Assembly: GCA_000733355.1 (NCBI GenBank)
Contig: JNVV01000110.1
Span: 1 to 29,881, forward strand
DNA from: Falciphora oryzae
Taxonomy: Eukaryota; Ascomycota; Sordariomycetes; Magnaporthales; Magnaporthaceae
Length of the DNA: 29,881 bases
Direction of reading: 5' to 3'
The position numbers were made by a program, and so were the translations under genes. Below the pieces are notes generated by a model. That model searched no databases. It saw only the letters and a list, made by a program, of their open reading frames with translations, and was not told where the DNA came from. Below are positions 1 through 10,785 of the stretch, one piece after another. The number at the start of each line of letters is the position of its first letter. The stretch's first letter is position 1.

Positions 1-1276
1 CGCCGCAAGCATCAGCAAACGGCGTTAATTTGCGAAACTATCGCCTTGTCTATCGACGCCGGCATCGCTTCCCTCCCGGCGGAGGCAATCCACGAAGCAT
101 ACGGTTGGAAAACCGGCTTTTTGGAATACGCAAAAGAGGCGCTGTTAGGCCAACCAGCCCCTATTTGGGGAAACGGAAAGCCCGCCGGCGCTACCGAACC
201 CAACAACACGCCCGGTTCGACGCGCCCAACTTACGCGTCGGTGGCCCAAGCGGCCGATCAACAACGCCAACAACCCGCACAGGCCCCACGGGACCGTGCG
301 CCCCAAGCCCCACGGGGCCGTGCGCCCCAGGGCGCCCGGGCACCCCGGGCCCCCCGCCCAGACTTCCGGGTCTTCGTCAGAATCCCGGAAGAACGGCAGG
401 CTTGGGCCAACCAACAAACGGGCTTTAGCTTACGCAAAGCCCTTGCCGATAGCAAAGACCTGCCGTTTACTACAGCGGACGTCCCGGAGGCTTACCGAAT
501 CCCAACGGGCTTCGTACTTAGGGCTAAAACGGCCGAAATCCAGGACCGGCTTTACCAGCACCGTTCGGAGCTGGGCCGCCTTTATAACGCCGAACGGGTT
601 GAAAAGCCGGAACTTTGGCTAAACTATGTCGTTTCCGGGTGCCCGACCACTTTGGTTAACGGCCTCGGACAAAGCGTTCCGGTATCGGAAGAGCTGGTCC
701 GGGAGGAAGTTGAAGCCCAAACAGGGCTGAAACCGGTAAGCGTTAAGCCCTCCGGGGCCGGCGCCGACTACCAAGGGCGTATATCATGGATTATATCTTT
801 GTATACGCCCGCGGACGGATTTAGGCTGTGGGGGATCACCTCTTTTGCACGCCGCATACAAAAACACCCGCCTATTACCCAACACACCCCCGGCTGCCAC
901 GGCTTCCACGTAGCCCGCAACTGTGCCCGGGCCGACAGGTGCCTCCGTTGCGGGAAGGTGAACGACGACCGGCACGCATCGCCGTGCACGGCCTTTCCGC
1001 AATGTGCGAACTGCTTAGGCCCGTACCCTGCCGACCACCCGAAGTGCCCGATAAAGCCAATGCGGGTAAACGGGGTGCTTAAACAGCCAAACAAAAAGGA
1101 AAAAGCGGCGTGTAGGAGGTTGGGTTTGCAGGCGTACCGGGCGGCGGTAAAAGCGGCGGAAGCCGCTGCTTCCGCTGCCGCCGCCGCCGCGGCTACCGCC
1201 GACACCGCCACTACTCCCCACCCCCCTTCCGCGACTAGTAGCCCCGCGGCCGGCACCGGCAATACCGCCGTGGCCG
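1..1276 (+). CDS. LINE (Tad-like) ORF1 gag-like protein, both ends missing
   Basis: The frame is open from base 1, so the true start lies upstream of the window. It is cut at 1277 by an LTR, which supplies the stop at 1306-1308. Known role of the family: the ORF1 protein binds the element RNA in a ribonucleoprotein particle. Seen: a Pro/Arg/Gly-rich segment near 280-360, then three Cys/His knuckles at 895-1047, including CLRCGK and CANCLGPYPADH followed by KC, then a basic stretch and a long alanine-rich tail (1140-1250). Such a knuckle cluster near the C-terminus is typical of ORF1 of Tad/I-type fungal LINEs. The fragment has no in-frame stop and is GC-rich, unlike almost everything downstream. 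The family is fairly sure; the exact clade is not. Confidence 0.75.
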
Positions 1277-1571
1277 TGTCACACGGAAGAACCCGTGGAC
1301 CTAACTAGTCGGCATTACGAGTCGGCCTTACGGAGGGTCGAAGACCTGCATAGGCGGTCAACGGCCCTAAGGCCAAGCGGTGAAGGTCGGAAAGCAGTGT
1401 GAATCATGTACTCGATACTTCGCACGGATCACAAAGGGTTTATATAAACCCTGCTCTCTCCTATGTCCTTCACGAAAGATTCCTTCCTCCTCAAGCATCT
1501 CTTGAGCCCATAGAAAGATTATCTGCAATTTAGAGATTCTTTTTCTAAGCCGTTTTTAACCCCTTGTTACA
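1277..1571 (+). repeat. 5' LTR of chromovirus 1
   Basis: 295 bp, beginning TGTCACACGG and ending CCTTGTTACA. It pairs with 7976-8270 without indels. A TATATAAA box at about 1441-1448 followed by a pyrimidine-rich stretch is the likely promoter and start region for the element RNA. Confidence 0.93.
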
Positions 1572-2279
1572 AATAATCTTTTTACGCTTTGCCCCCTAAC
1601 GGAAGCCTTACTATCTTTCCTCCTAAGCTTTGGAAAGGCCCTGTTAGTCGGCACCCCTAAGCCCCAACTGTTGCCTTCTTTAGCGAATAAAACCCTGGGG
1701 CCACACCACAGACATTTTAACTGTTACCGGTGTTCTCGAACGGGTGAAAGCGAGAAGAATATACAGGAGGGTCGTTTCACCCTCTTAGTCGCCCTGGCGA
1801 AGTCACGGGACTCCAAAAAAGGCCGGAAGATCTCCTTTGTACCTTTGGGACTTTACGCTGCCCAGGAATACAGGGAACCGGACCCCCTCATCTCGTTTGT
1901 AACGATATCTCCTTCCCTACCAAGCGATTTTGGCATGTCGGCCGTGGAATTAACGGAATCCCCTTTTTTGCCTAGCGATTCCGGTATGCCTGCCGATATT
2001 ATGCCGGCCCAATCTGGGAAAGCGGCCGGAAAAGCCCCCGAAGGCCCCTCCCGGTCTGCATTGGGGGAACGTTAAAATACACCTATGCTCGACGATTAAG
2101 GGGCACTTATCCTGTATTCGGCACCCCTTTTCGATATAGCCCTCGAACAATAAGCCTTTATATCCGTAGGACGCTTTTAAGACCCCCCGGGCTGGATGAC
2201 CGAAATCTAGCGGGAATTTATCAGTACGTACGAAGTTATTTCGGCTTTATCCCGAGGTGTGAGCTAGGAAATCCTCGCC
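1572..2279 (+). other. Leader region of chromovirus 1, no assured gene
   Basis: This lies between the 5' LTR and the first recognisable Gag sequence. One frame without stops spans 1671-2075 and contains two similar segments (PSLPSDFGM and PFLPSDSGM), but it starts with TTG, is not in the gag-pol frame and resembles nothing I know. It could be a decayed Gag start or non-coding leader. No primer-binding site complementary to a familiar tRNA end was recognised. Confidence 0.5.
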
Positions 2280-4330
2280 GATCGGGAATAAATCCGCGAA
2301 ATTAGGACCTATTACGACCGCATTACCTACGCGTACCATACCGTCGTTTTTATATATAAAAAAAGGCCTAATCGCTTCCGCCGATTAATAAAAGGCATTC
2401 CGGCAACGGATTATCGGAAAAAGCCAGGCATTTGCATAACAAGTTTGGGCTACAGTCGCCACTTTGGCCGAAGAGCAACAAACCCGTTCGGAGGCTTTAG
2501 TTTAGCTCCGGGACGTTATTTGGGCCTAACAAAACCATTTGCAGGACCTACAAGCACGATTTTCCACCTTTGAGGAGGGAGTTACTAATTGGGCCGTTAA
2601 TAAGGATGCTTAAATCCAGGATCTCCTAACTAAAGAGCACGTATCGCCTAAAGCTTTTACTAATGCCGAACGGCGTATATTGGCCCAAACGCATTAGCTT
2701 GTTAGGGACGCCGTACGGGAAAGCCGGCGATTTGCGGCACAAGGAAGGCGGCTTAGATTAGCTACGGTACTTTCGGCCTTTTAAAGGTCGTCCCTTTCAC
2801 CGGGCTTACGTCAAAGCACTTTAGAAAGGGAAGAACCCGTCCCTTTTACGGAGAAACCGCTACTCCAATCGGCGTTTAAAACGTCGGCATTATTACGTTA
2901 GGGTCTTTAGGACCCCTTATTATCCGATAGCCTCCGACGGTAACAAGTTCGGGCTATTGCCTCCGTTGCTTAACAATAGTACAAAGCCGTAACGGCAGGT
3001 TCTAAATATTCCGGAAGCTTCGGAGAATTTTTTTAGGGGCTTCCTTAAGGGCTACTTAATGAACCTCCCGAGCATATTGCTATTTTTTCGGAATTTTTAA
3101 AACTTTTAGACTTTTCTTCGGAAAACGATGCCCCCGAAAATAACGGACGGGCCTTTAAGGACCCCGATTTGCGGGATTTTATTAAAGCCATTTAATAGGG
3201 AATTGTTCGCCCGCGTGGTCCGATCTTTACGGCCGTTATTAGCCTAGTCCAGCTTAATAAGCCACCTAGTTACGACGGCAAGGACCTGGCTAAATTTAGG
3301 CTATGGTGGCTTCGCGTTACTTTTTATATGGAAACCTACGTTGAAAGCTTTCTTAACGATACAGTTAAAATCAATTAGGTCGGGTCCTTATTTACGGAAA
3401 ACGCACAAGTTTGGCACCATTAACGCCTTCGGTCCTTTCGAAGCGCATAGCTCGAAAACAATTGGCGGGCTTATTCGGCGGCCTTATAGGAACGCTTCCG
3501 GGACGCCACCGAACACTACCGTAACGCTAAAAAAATGCGGGAGCTTAAATATAAAAGAAATACCGTTTAGTACCTTACTAAACTTTTTAACTTTAACGAA
3601 GCGGTTTAATGGTCCGGCGTTATATTTAGGGAGCATATTTCCCGCACCCTTCCAAAAGAAATTACCAAATTGGTATATTCCCGTTGCGGAGGAGTCCTTA
3701 ATACGGACGAAGAATTCCTTGCCGTAATCCAGGAAGCCGGCAAAATCCACGAGGTTATGCTCCAGGACCTTGGGCTAACCCCGAAGGATAAGGGAAAAGA
3801 CGAGCCCGTTTCGACTTCGGAGCGTTCGAACGCGGGCCGTCGCTAAGGCAAAGGCTTTAAGGACAAAAGCCAAAATCCATCCTCAAGCTCCCGTTTTGGA
3901 AAGAAGGCTAACGATAAGGCCGATAAAAAGAACAACATTTGGACTACCACTAAATTGGCATTCGAAGGAATCGAATAACGCGATATCGACGCACGAAAGT
4001 TGGCTAAAGCCGACTGCTGGCGCTGTGGAAAAGAAGGGCACTACACGTTGGAATGCTACGCTAAAAAGGACACTAACGGCAAGGAACTCCCTCCTGCACC
4101 GGCAAAGACGGCCGGCGCTAAGTTTATCTTTAAACGCTTTGCGACGGACGAATAGGAGAAATAGCCATAGGCTAAAAGGGCTAAAATTGCGGGCCTCGTT
4201 TCGGAAGCCCTAAGCGAAACACGAATTTTTGAATTGTTAAATTCGGAATCGGACGATGACTGTTAACAACCATCGACTATCGCTGCTGCCCGAAGGCCCT
4301 TAACGGATAAGGAGCTCGCAAAGCCGATCT
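2280..4330 (+). pseudogene. Gag region of chromovirus 1, stop-riddled
   Basis: Gag would form the virus-like particle and bind the element RNA. One frame, shared with pol, runs through the region with many in-frame TAA/TAG codons. It contains a charged, helical-looking N-terminal stretch (about 2400-2750), a retrotransposon Gag core near 3260-3420 (SYDGKDLAKFRLWWLRV, usual wording for this domain), and a CCHC zinc knuckle at 4015-4056 (CWRCGKEGHYTLEC, spacing C-x2-C-x4-H-x4-C, all four ligands intact). The exact start is unknown. Stops fall where Gln or Trp would fit, as expected from RIP. The Gag identity is sure; the N-terminal limit is not. Confidence 0.8.
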
Positions 4331-7300
4331 TTTGTATGTATATACGGGCAAAGGGATCGAAGGAGATACCTATTCGGGTCCTTTTAGACGGAGGTAGCGA
4401 TACGAAGGTTATTTCGGACAAAATAGCCAAGCAGCTTCCAGGGCATTTGGTCGACAAAGCTATTCCCCGCATTATAACTACCTTTTTAAAGGCGGTCGAA
4501 CTAAAGGCCGGAAAGCAACTAGTGGTCGACGTTACCCTCCGGCACAAAACGCACTATTTTACGGAAACGTTCGAAATTAATCCTACGGATCCAGATTGCG
4601 ACGTTATCCTACCTTTCGCATGGCAAAGGTAACACCCACCGTTGGGTTTATTGGATCGCGACTTTCGGGATATCCGTATGGATTCGGACAAATGCCGGAA
4701 GTGCAACAAGCCCCGGGCCCGAAAGCCGCCGGATTTACGGCCACCTAAAGGCTTACGCCTTCGGGAAAATATGAAAACAGTCGAGCCTGCGACTATTGCC
4801 GCTATTAAGTACGGGCATGGTATTCCTTCCCTTAAGGAAGTGGCCAAAGCAGATTTAGACGGCTTCGAATCGGTACCAAAGGAGTTTAGGGAATTCTTTC
4901 TTATTATGACGGAAGCGGCCGCTACACGCTTTCCCGATCATCAGCCCTGGGACTACGAAATTTATTTAAAGGAAGGAGCCCAATTAACCTATAGACCCCT
5001 ATACCAAATGAGCCAAAAGGAGCTGGACGTTTTAAAGCCTTGGCTGGGAAAGCATATGCGAACCGGCAAGGTTAGGCCATGCAAAACTGCTAACAGTTCG
5101 CCCTTTATATTCGCACAAAAGAAAAACCCCCTTAATTTTTTAAGGGTAGTGGTTGACTATAGGGACGTTAACGCCAAAACGATCCCGATTCGATACCCTA
5201 TCCCGCTCATTACGGAGCTCCAGGATCGACTTCGAAATGCTAAATGGATGACGAAAATCGACCTTAAAACCGGGTTTAACCTAATTCGAATGAAAGAAGG
5301 CTACGAATGGTTTACAGCTTTTCGTTGCAAGTACGGAATTTTCGAATTCACGGTTATGCTTATGGGCCTTATCAACGCCCCCGCCACTTTCTAAAGCATA
5401 ATGAACTATATTTTTATGGATTTTATTGATGCCGGGCTCCTCGTGTATTTGGATGACCTTTTAATATACGCAAAAATTAAAGAATAATATGATAGTTTGG
5501 TAAAGGAGGTGCTTCGCCGCTTTACCAAACACAACCTGGCCGTGGCCCTTCGCAAATGCGTTTGGGGGGTACACGAAGTCGAGTTTTTTGGTTACATAAT
5601 AGGACCTAATGGTATCGCAATGTCTAAGGATAAAGTGGACGCTATCGTGCAATAGGAAGCCCCCAAATGCTTTAAGGACTCCCAATCTTTTATTAGTTTC
5701 GCTAATTTTTACAGGAGGTTTATTAAAGGGTTTTCCGGAATCGTTAGGCCTATAACGACGGCTAACGCCCTACTTAAAAACCAATGGCGATGGACCCCCG
5801 AGATGGACTAGGCCTTCGAGGCTTTTAAAGTCGCTTTCGTTTCGCTTCCGATACTCCGGTATTTCGATCCGTTTTTCCCGGCGCAAATTGAGGTAAACGT
5901 TTCGGACTTTGCCTTTGGAGGGGTGCTATCCTAAAGGGACCCCGAAACTAATAAACTGCACCCCGTTGCCTTCCATTCACGCAAAATGTCGCCCGCCGAA
6001 ATCAACTATGAAATCCACGATAAGGAACTTTTAGCGGTCGTTAACTGTTTCGTTAGATGGAGGCATTATTTTGAAGGGGTAAAGTACCGGATAAAGGTTT
6101 ATACGGATTACCGGAACCTCGAATATTTTTTGACGGCTAAAGTCTTTAATCGAAGGCAAGCTAAATAGGCACAATAGCTGGCTGGTTATTGGTTTATGAT
6201 TAATTACCGGCTAGGAAAGCAAAATGAAAAGGCCGATATGCTGTCGAAATTACCCTAGCACAAGTTTAAAAAAAGGGGGAGTGAGGATCAGCCGATTACG
6301 ACGATTTTGCAAAAAAAACACTTCCTAGTAAGAATTTTGGCTTTGGAAGGACAAGGAAATAACCCTATGGAAGAAGTTTTGCCGCAAAGAGCGCCTTTTT
6401 TCCTCCTATCCCTAGGCCGGCTTTGCAGTATTCTAGTTCTAAAATGGGTTACGGAATTTACTAATAAAGTTAAATAAGCTGGTATATCGGATTCCGAATA
6501 CCAGGGCCGTTTTTAAAAGCCCGAAAAGGGTGAAGAAGTTGAGGATGGCCTCTTTTATTATAAGAAAAAATTGTGGGTGCTAACGGAGGCCTTGTAAAAG
6601 GAAGTTTTTGAGTCCGAATATAACATAAAAGTCGCTGGATATATGGGTATGGATAAAACCTTCGAATTAATTATTCGGCACTTTTAGTAGCCCAATATCG
6701 AAGCAAAAGTTCAAAAATACGTAAGGGGATGTTTGAAGTGCTAACGTAATAAGGCCCTAAGGCATGCCCCTTTTGGACCCCTACAACCTATGGAGCTGCA
6801 TTACCAGCTTTGGAAGACGGTGGCTATGGACTTTATTACGGACCTCCCTTTAAGCGATAGGTGCGATTCAATTTAGGTAATGGTAAACCCTTTTACTAAG
6901 ATGGCGCATTTCGTTCCTTTTAAAATCGAAGGTAAAAAGTCGGATGATTTTATCCGCATTTTCGTTAAAAAATACTAGCGATTGCACGGTGTACCCCTGG
7001 ATATTATTTCTGATAGGGATTTTAGATTTACAAGCCACTTATGGAAAGATTTCTTCCGTTTAGTAGGCATAAAGCCAAAAATAAGCACTGCTTTTTATTT
7101 CCAAACGGATGGATAAACCGAAAGGTTTAATTAAAGCTTAAAGGCCTACTTTAGGTTTTTCGTAAATTACGAAATGATTAACTGGGTTAAGTTGTTACTT
7201 ACAGCGGAATTTGCTTATAATAATATATTTTCGGCAAGTACCTCCATTACTCCCTTTTTCGCCAACTACGGGTACCACCCAGCTTCCAATAATCCCCCTT

Positions 7301-8007
7301 TTTTAGGACGAATACGCAATCTAGCAAGCCAACTTTACCGGCATTAGATGACCCAGGTGCACGAAAAAGCCAAACAACACTTCGAAAAAGCCCGGGAACG
7401 AATAAAGCATTAGGCCGATAAAAGGAAAAGCCCCTCGCCGGTTTTTACCGAAGGATAGTTCGTTATGTTAAACGCCCGGCATATAAAGACCCGTCGCTTT
7501 GCTAAGAAATTCGATGCCAAAATGCTCGGGCCCTTCCGGATCTTTAAGGTTATCTTTCCCACGGCGGTACGACTGGCCCTGCTTAAAACTTGGAAAATCC
7601 ATAACGCTTTCCACGTATCCCTTATCGAACCCTACCGCTTTAGCATTTAAGCACGACTTAACCCTAACCAGGTATTACGGGAAGCCCTTTCGGTTATAAA
7701 AGATTTCGTTGTAGAGAAAGTTATAGATTTTATGGATATAAGCGGGAAAGTTCGTTACTTTGTTTAGTGGGAGGATTACTTACGTAAAAAGGATTGGACG
7801 TGGGAACTTTAGAAGCATTTCGATACCGACGGATCTAAGCAGCACGTTATTGCTTTTTATCAGCTTAACCCCGATAAGCCTAAGGACCCCCGCGTACCAC
7901 AAGATATAGGCACGACCGCATCCTTTAAGCGGGCTTTGGAAGGTTTCGAAACGCGCCCTAAAAAAAGGAGGATAGTGTTATACGGAAGAACCCGTGGACT
8001 TAACTAG
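4331..8007 (+). pseudogene. Pol region of chromovirus 1: protease, RT, RNase H, integrase, chromodomain
   Basis: The whole region is in the same frame as Gag. The retropepsin is at about 4336-4630 (VLLDGGSDTKVIS, then DVILPFAW). The RT is at about 4900-5720 with catalytic YLDD at 5446-5457. RNase H is at about 5870-6260 ([11 protein letters not shown]). In the integrase, the zinc region keeps CLKC, but the two expected histidines read as tyrosine (SEYN, GYMG). The catalytic triad is visible at D 6829, D 7012 and E 7120. A GPF/HVSLIEP module lies at 7525-7635 and the chromodomain at about 7699-7830 (WEDY, TWEL). Many TAG/TAA codons replace Gln or Trp. The frame reads through the polypurine tract and ends 32 nt inside the 3' LTR at 8007. 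Clearly non-functional. Confidence 0.92.
7961..7975 (+). promoter_or_regulatory. Polypurine tract of chromovirus 1
   Basis: An A/G run directly before the 3' LTR, interrupted by a single T two bases from the end. This is the expected primer site for plus-strand DNA synthesis. It overlaps the end of the pol frame. Confidence 0.75.
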
Positions 8008-8270
8008 TCGGCATTACAAGTCGGCCTTACGGAGGGTCGAAGACCCGCATAAGCGGTTAACGGCCCTAAGGCTAAGCGGTGAAGGTCGGAAGGCAGTGTG
8101 AATCATGTACTCGATACTTCGCACGGATCACAAAGGGTCTATATAAACCCTGCTCTCTCCTATGTCCTTCACGAAAGATTCCTTCCTCCTCAAGCATCTC
8201 TTAAGCCCATAGAAAGATTATCTGCAATCTAGAGATTCTTTCTCCAAGCCGTCTTTGACCCCTTGTTACA
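7976..8270 (+). repeat. 3' LTR of chromovirus 1
   Basis: 295 bp, beginning TGTTATACGG and ending CCTTGTTACA. All roughly 16 differences from the 5' LTR are C/T or G/A, as RIP would give. Confidence 0.93.
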
Positions 8271-9366
8271 CATAAAGACGGTTCCGGAGGATCACCCCCT
8301 GGCCGCAGCGGCCAAGCCGATTTTTAACGCCCGGGGGCCTATGGCAGGCCTGCCCGGCAGGCTTACGACCTCGCTACAAAGGACGGCCGGACTCCTTCCG
8401 GCGTGCACCCGCCCGGCTTACCTCCCTTATAAATATACGGGGCTTACGGTAACCACACAAAAAAAGCAAGCAGCCGCTAAAGCATTTATAGCGTAGCTTC
8501 GCACTTTCCCCCCCACCGACGTTATAGTATATAGCGACGGGTCCAAAGCGGAAAACGGGGCAGTTGGTTACGGCTAGGTAATTCACCAAGCCGGCTAACG
8601 CAAACTTTCCGGGCACGGCCGGCTGGCGCACCCGGCGGAAGTGTTCGACGGCGAAGCGGAAGGGGGCCGGATGGGCTTCCGTAAAGCCGTTTAAAGCTTC
8701 CGCAACTGCACTTTCCACCTGTGCCTTAATAACACCTCGGCGGCTAACGGCTTTTTAAGCACGGCCCCCGATAGCTTACAAAGGGCTTTTAAAGAGGTCC
8801 ATTACTTTATGGACAAACACCGGGTTCACGTCCGTTGGTCCCCGGGCCACACTGGAATCCCCGGAAACGAAAAGGCCGACGCCGAAGCAAAGTTGGGATC
8901 GGCTTTGCCGATACCCCAACACTCCAAACCAACAATGGCCGGAGTAAAAGCTTTAGCCCGGAAAATGGCCCGGGACGCCCGTAACGAATGGTTCGATAAC
9001 AACCTTCCGGAACGGTACAGGGCTATAGGCCTCCCGCTGGTGCCACGGCCCGCACCCGAAGCTTTACAGCTGCACCGGAAGGTATTACAGCGGCTGGTAG
9101 CCGCACGCACGGGGCACGGGGACTTCGACTGGTACCACCGAAAGTTCCAGCACGAAAACGACAACCCGTGCCGTTGCGGAAGAAACAAGTCCCCTTCCCA
9201 CCTTGTGTATTGCAGGCTGGCTAAAGCGGCAGAAGACAAGTGGCTTACAACGGACCCCTCCCCGGCTTTTGATAAGCCTGGATACTGGAAACGGCTATTG
9301 CAAAAGCTTTTCCTTTTTGCTTCGTTCGTTGAAGCTACCAACTATTACACTATCGCTGGGCGGTAG
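8271..9366 (+). pseudogene. LINE ORF2 3' end: RNase H and C-terminal zinc motif
   Basis: One frame runs from the LTR edge to the stop at 9364-9366, with four internal TAG/TAA codons. It starts in the segment between RT and RNase H. RNase H follows: YSDGSKAENGAVGYG (first Asp), EVFDGEAEG (Glu), LCLNNTSAA where an Asp is expected before NTSAA (now Asn, a G-to-A change), and GHTGIPGNEKADAEA (last Asp). The C-terminal part has a CRCGRNKSPSHLVYC motif typical of Tad/I-type LINEs. The endonuclease and RT domains are absent. Together with the ORF1 fragment at 1-1276, this could be one LINE family with the middle lost, or two different copies. Confidence 0.85.
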
Positions 9367-10133
9367 TAACAGGGCTTAAATAGCCCGCATATAACCTATT
9401 TTCCTTTTTCTTCTGCATTTTCCACTTTTCCTTTGTATTATTAGGATTAACAGTAGGCTCGTTAGTCCCCCGCACCTCCGGCCGGGCTTAGGGGAGGTTC
9501 CGAGGACCCCCCCGCCCAACCCGGCCTTGCCCCCTTTTCCGGCACACCCGCCGGCCGACAGCACCACTACCATTCGCAGCGCTTTACAACGCCCCGGCGT
9601 ATATATATACGCTCCACCGCCGATTGCCCGCTCACTAACAAGGAGCGCCGGAATGCGGCCCGACTTCCGTGTGCTTTCGGGTTTAATCTGCTAGCCGCCT
9701 TAATGTCACGGGACAAGACCAAGGTTGTACCACGTGCACCACGAAGGCAAAAGAGGAACGTTGTTGTAGCTGGGACTACAACCGTGCGAGGTCCTTATCA
9801 AGGGATCGCACCGTGACACTTACGAAACCTTTAATTATCGCCTTAGCCACCGAACCGGGCAATATCGTAACGTAACCTTTAAAATGCAGCTTACGGGCCT
9901 AACCAAACACCTATTTATTAAAATTGGGAGGTCAAATCGGGGATTTGCAGCGCAGTCACAGTGGCCAGCAGGGTCTCGGTTAGTTGGATTGGGCCCTGAC
10001 AGGCGCTATAAATAGCGCTGTCGGGGCCTCAAGCTTAGTGGGGTGAATAGGCTTGTATTGCAGTTGAGGGGCGCCAACAATCGCTTCCCTCATATACCCA
10101 CCGACATCGATCCCGCGGGTTCTCCGCCGTGGG
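9367..10133. other. LINE 3' flank and unassigned sequence
   Basis: No gene is supported. The first part is probably the LINE 3' untranslated region; no poly-A or simple-repeat tail is visible. Three small inverted repeats occur: 9763-9782 (GTTGTAG/CTACAAC), 9784-9811 (GTGCGA/TCGCAC) and a stronger one at 9992-10028 around TAAA. Their function is unknown. Confidence 0.5.
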
Positions 10134-10521
10134 GGCTTCCGGTGCCGCAAGCGATTTTCCGAAAAATTATTTTGTATGGGGTTTCCAAAAAATCGACCCA
10201 CGACCACCAAACCCATCTCCGCGTTGAGCCTCCAATTCTGACTTGTGCAAATTGACTCCTGACCAATTCTGTGTAGGGTAGATGTGCAGGGTAGGCGAGT
10301 CAGTGCGACCCACAACGGCTGACTTGGGTGCTTAGGCATCCTACAGGGGCTACAGGCCACCTTCAGGCTTTCAGTAAGCGCTATAGATGCTGTAAGCCAC
10401 CCCCGGGTACGCTATAAGCCCTGCCCGCTACTCCTGTGCACAACCCCACAACAGTACAGGGTAGATAATCTAATAAGAGTAGTACATGGTAGGTTGGGCC
10501 TATGCACCCAACCTAAGCTAA
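10134..10521 (+). repeat. 388-bp direct repeat, copy 1
   Basis: It begins GGCTTCCGGTGCCGC and runs to CCAACCTAAGCTAA at the edge of the assembly gap, so its right limit is uncertain. It matches 16289-16676 over 388 bp with no indel and about a dozen differences, all transitions. It encodes nothing recognised. It stands upstream of the DUF6589-like frame, and copy 2 stands upstream of the NLR frame. Confidence 0.9.
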
Positions 10522-10712
10522 NNNNNNNNNNNNNNNNNNNNNNNNNNNNNNNNNNNNNNNNNNNNNNNNNNNNNNNNNNNNNNNNNNNNNNNNNNNNNNN
10601 NNNNNNNNNNNNNNNNNNNNNNNNNNNNNNNNNNNNNNNNNNNNNNNNNNNNNNNNNNNNNNNNNNNNNNNNNNNNNNNNNNNNNNNNNNNNNNNNNNNN
10701 NNNNNNNNNNNN
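10522..10712. other. Assembly gap of 191 N
   Basis: Unknown bases. The gap sits between repeat copy 1 and a 27-bp tandem repeat, so collapsed tandem copies are the likely cause. It hides the start of the DUF6589-like gene. Confidence 1.
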
Positions 10713-10785
10713 CCGACGGCGGTGAAGACGACGACGATGCCGACGGCGGTGAAGACGACGACGATGCCGACGGCGGTGAAGATGA
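10713..10785 (+). repeat. 27-bp minisatellite encoding an acidic repeat
   Basis: Two full units and most of a third of a 27-bp repeat abut the gap. In the frame of the following gene each unit reads DGGEDDDDA, so this would be an acidic low-complexity segment of that protein. The copy number is unknown because of the gap. Confidence 0.9.

Larger units (their letters stand above)
1277..8270 (+). mobile_element. Ty3/gypsy chromovirus 1, full length, RIP-degraded
   Basis: Two 295-bp direct repeats with TGT...ACA ends bound an internal region that codes in order for Gag with a CCHC knuckle, protease, reverse transcriptase, RNase H, integrase and a chromodomain. Integrase placed after RNase H defines Ty3/gypsy, and the C-terminal chromodomain defines chromoviruses. 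The LTRs differ at about 16 positions, all transitions. The bases outside the LTRs (GGCCG on the left, CATAA on the right) do not match, so there is no target-site duplication. The element lies between two parts of a LINE. No primer-binding site could be assigned. Confidence 0.93.

Noticed and set aside
9980..10360. Minus-strand open frame shared by both 388-bp repeats (also 16177-16515)
   Set aside because: It is short and its shared part stays open in both copies, but no family is recognised and it starts or ends in unrelated flank or MITE sequence; probably chance.
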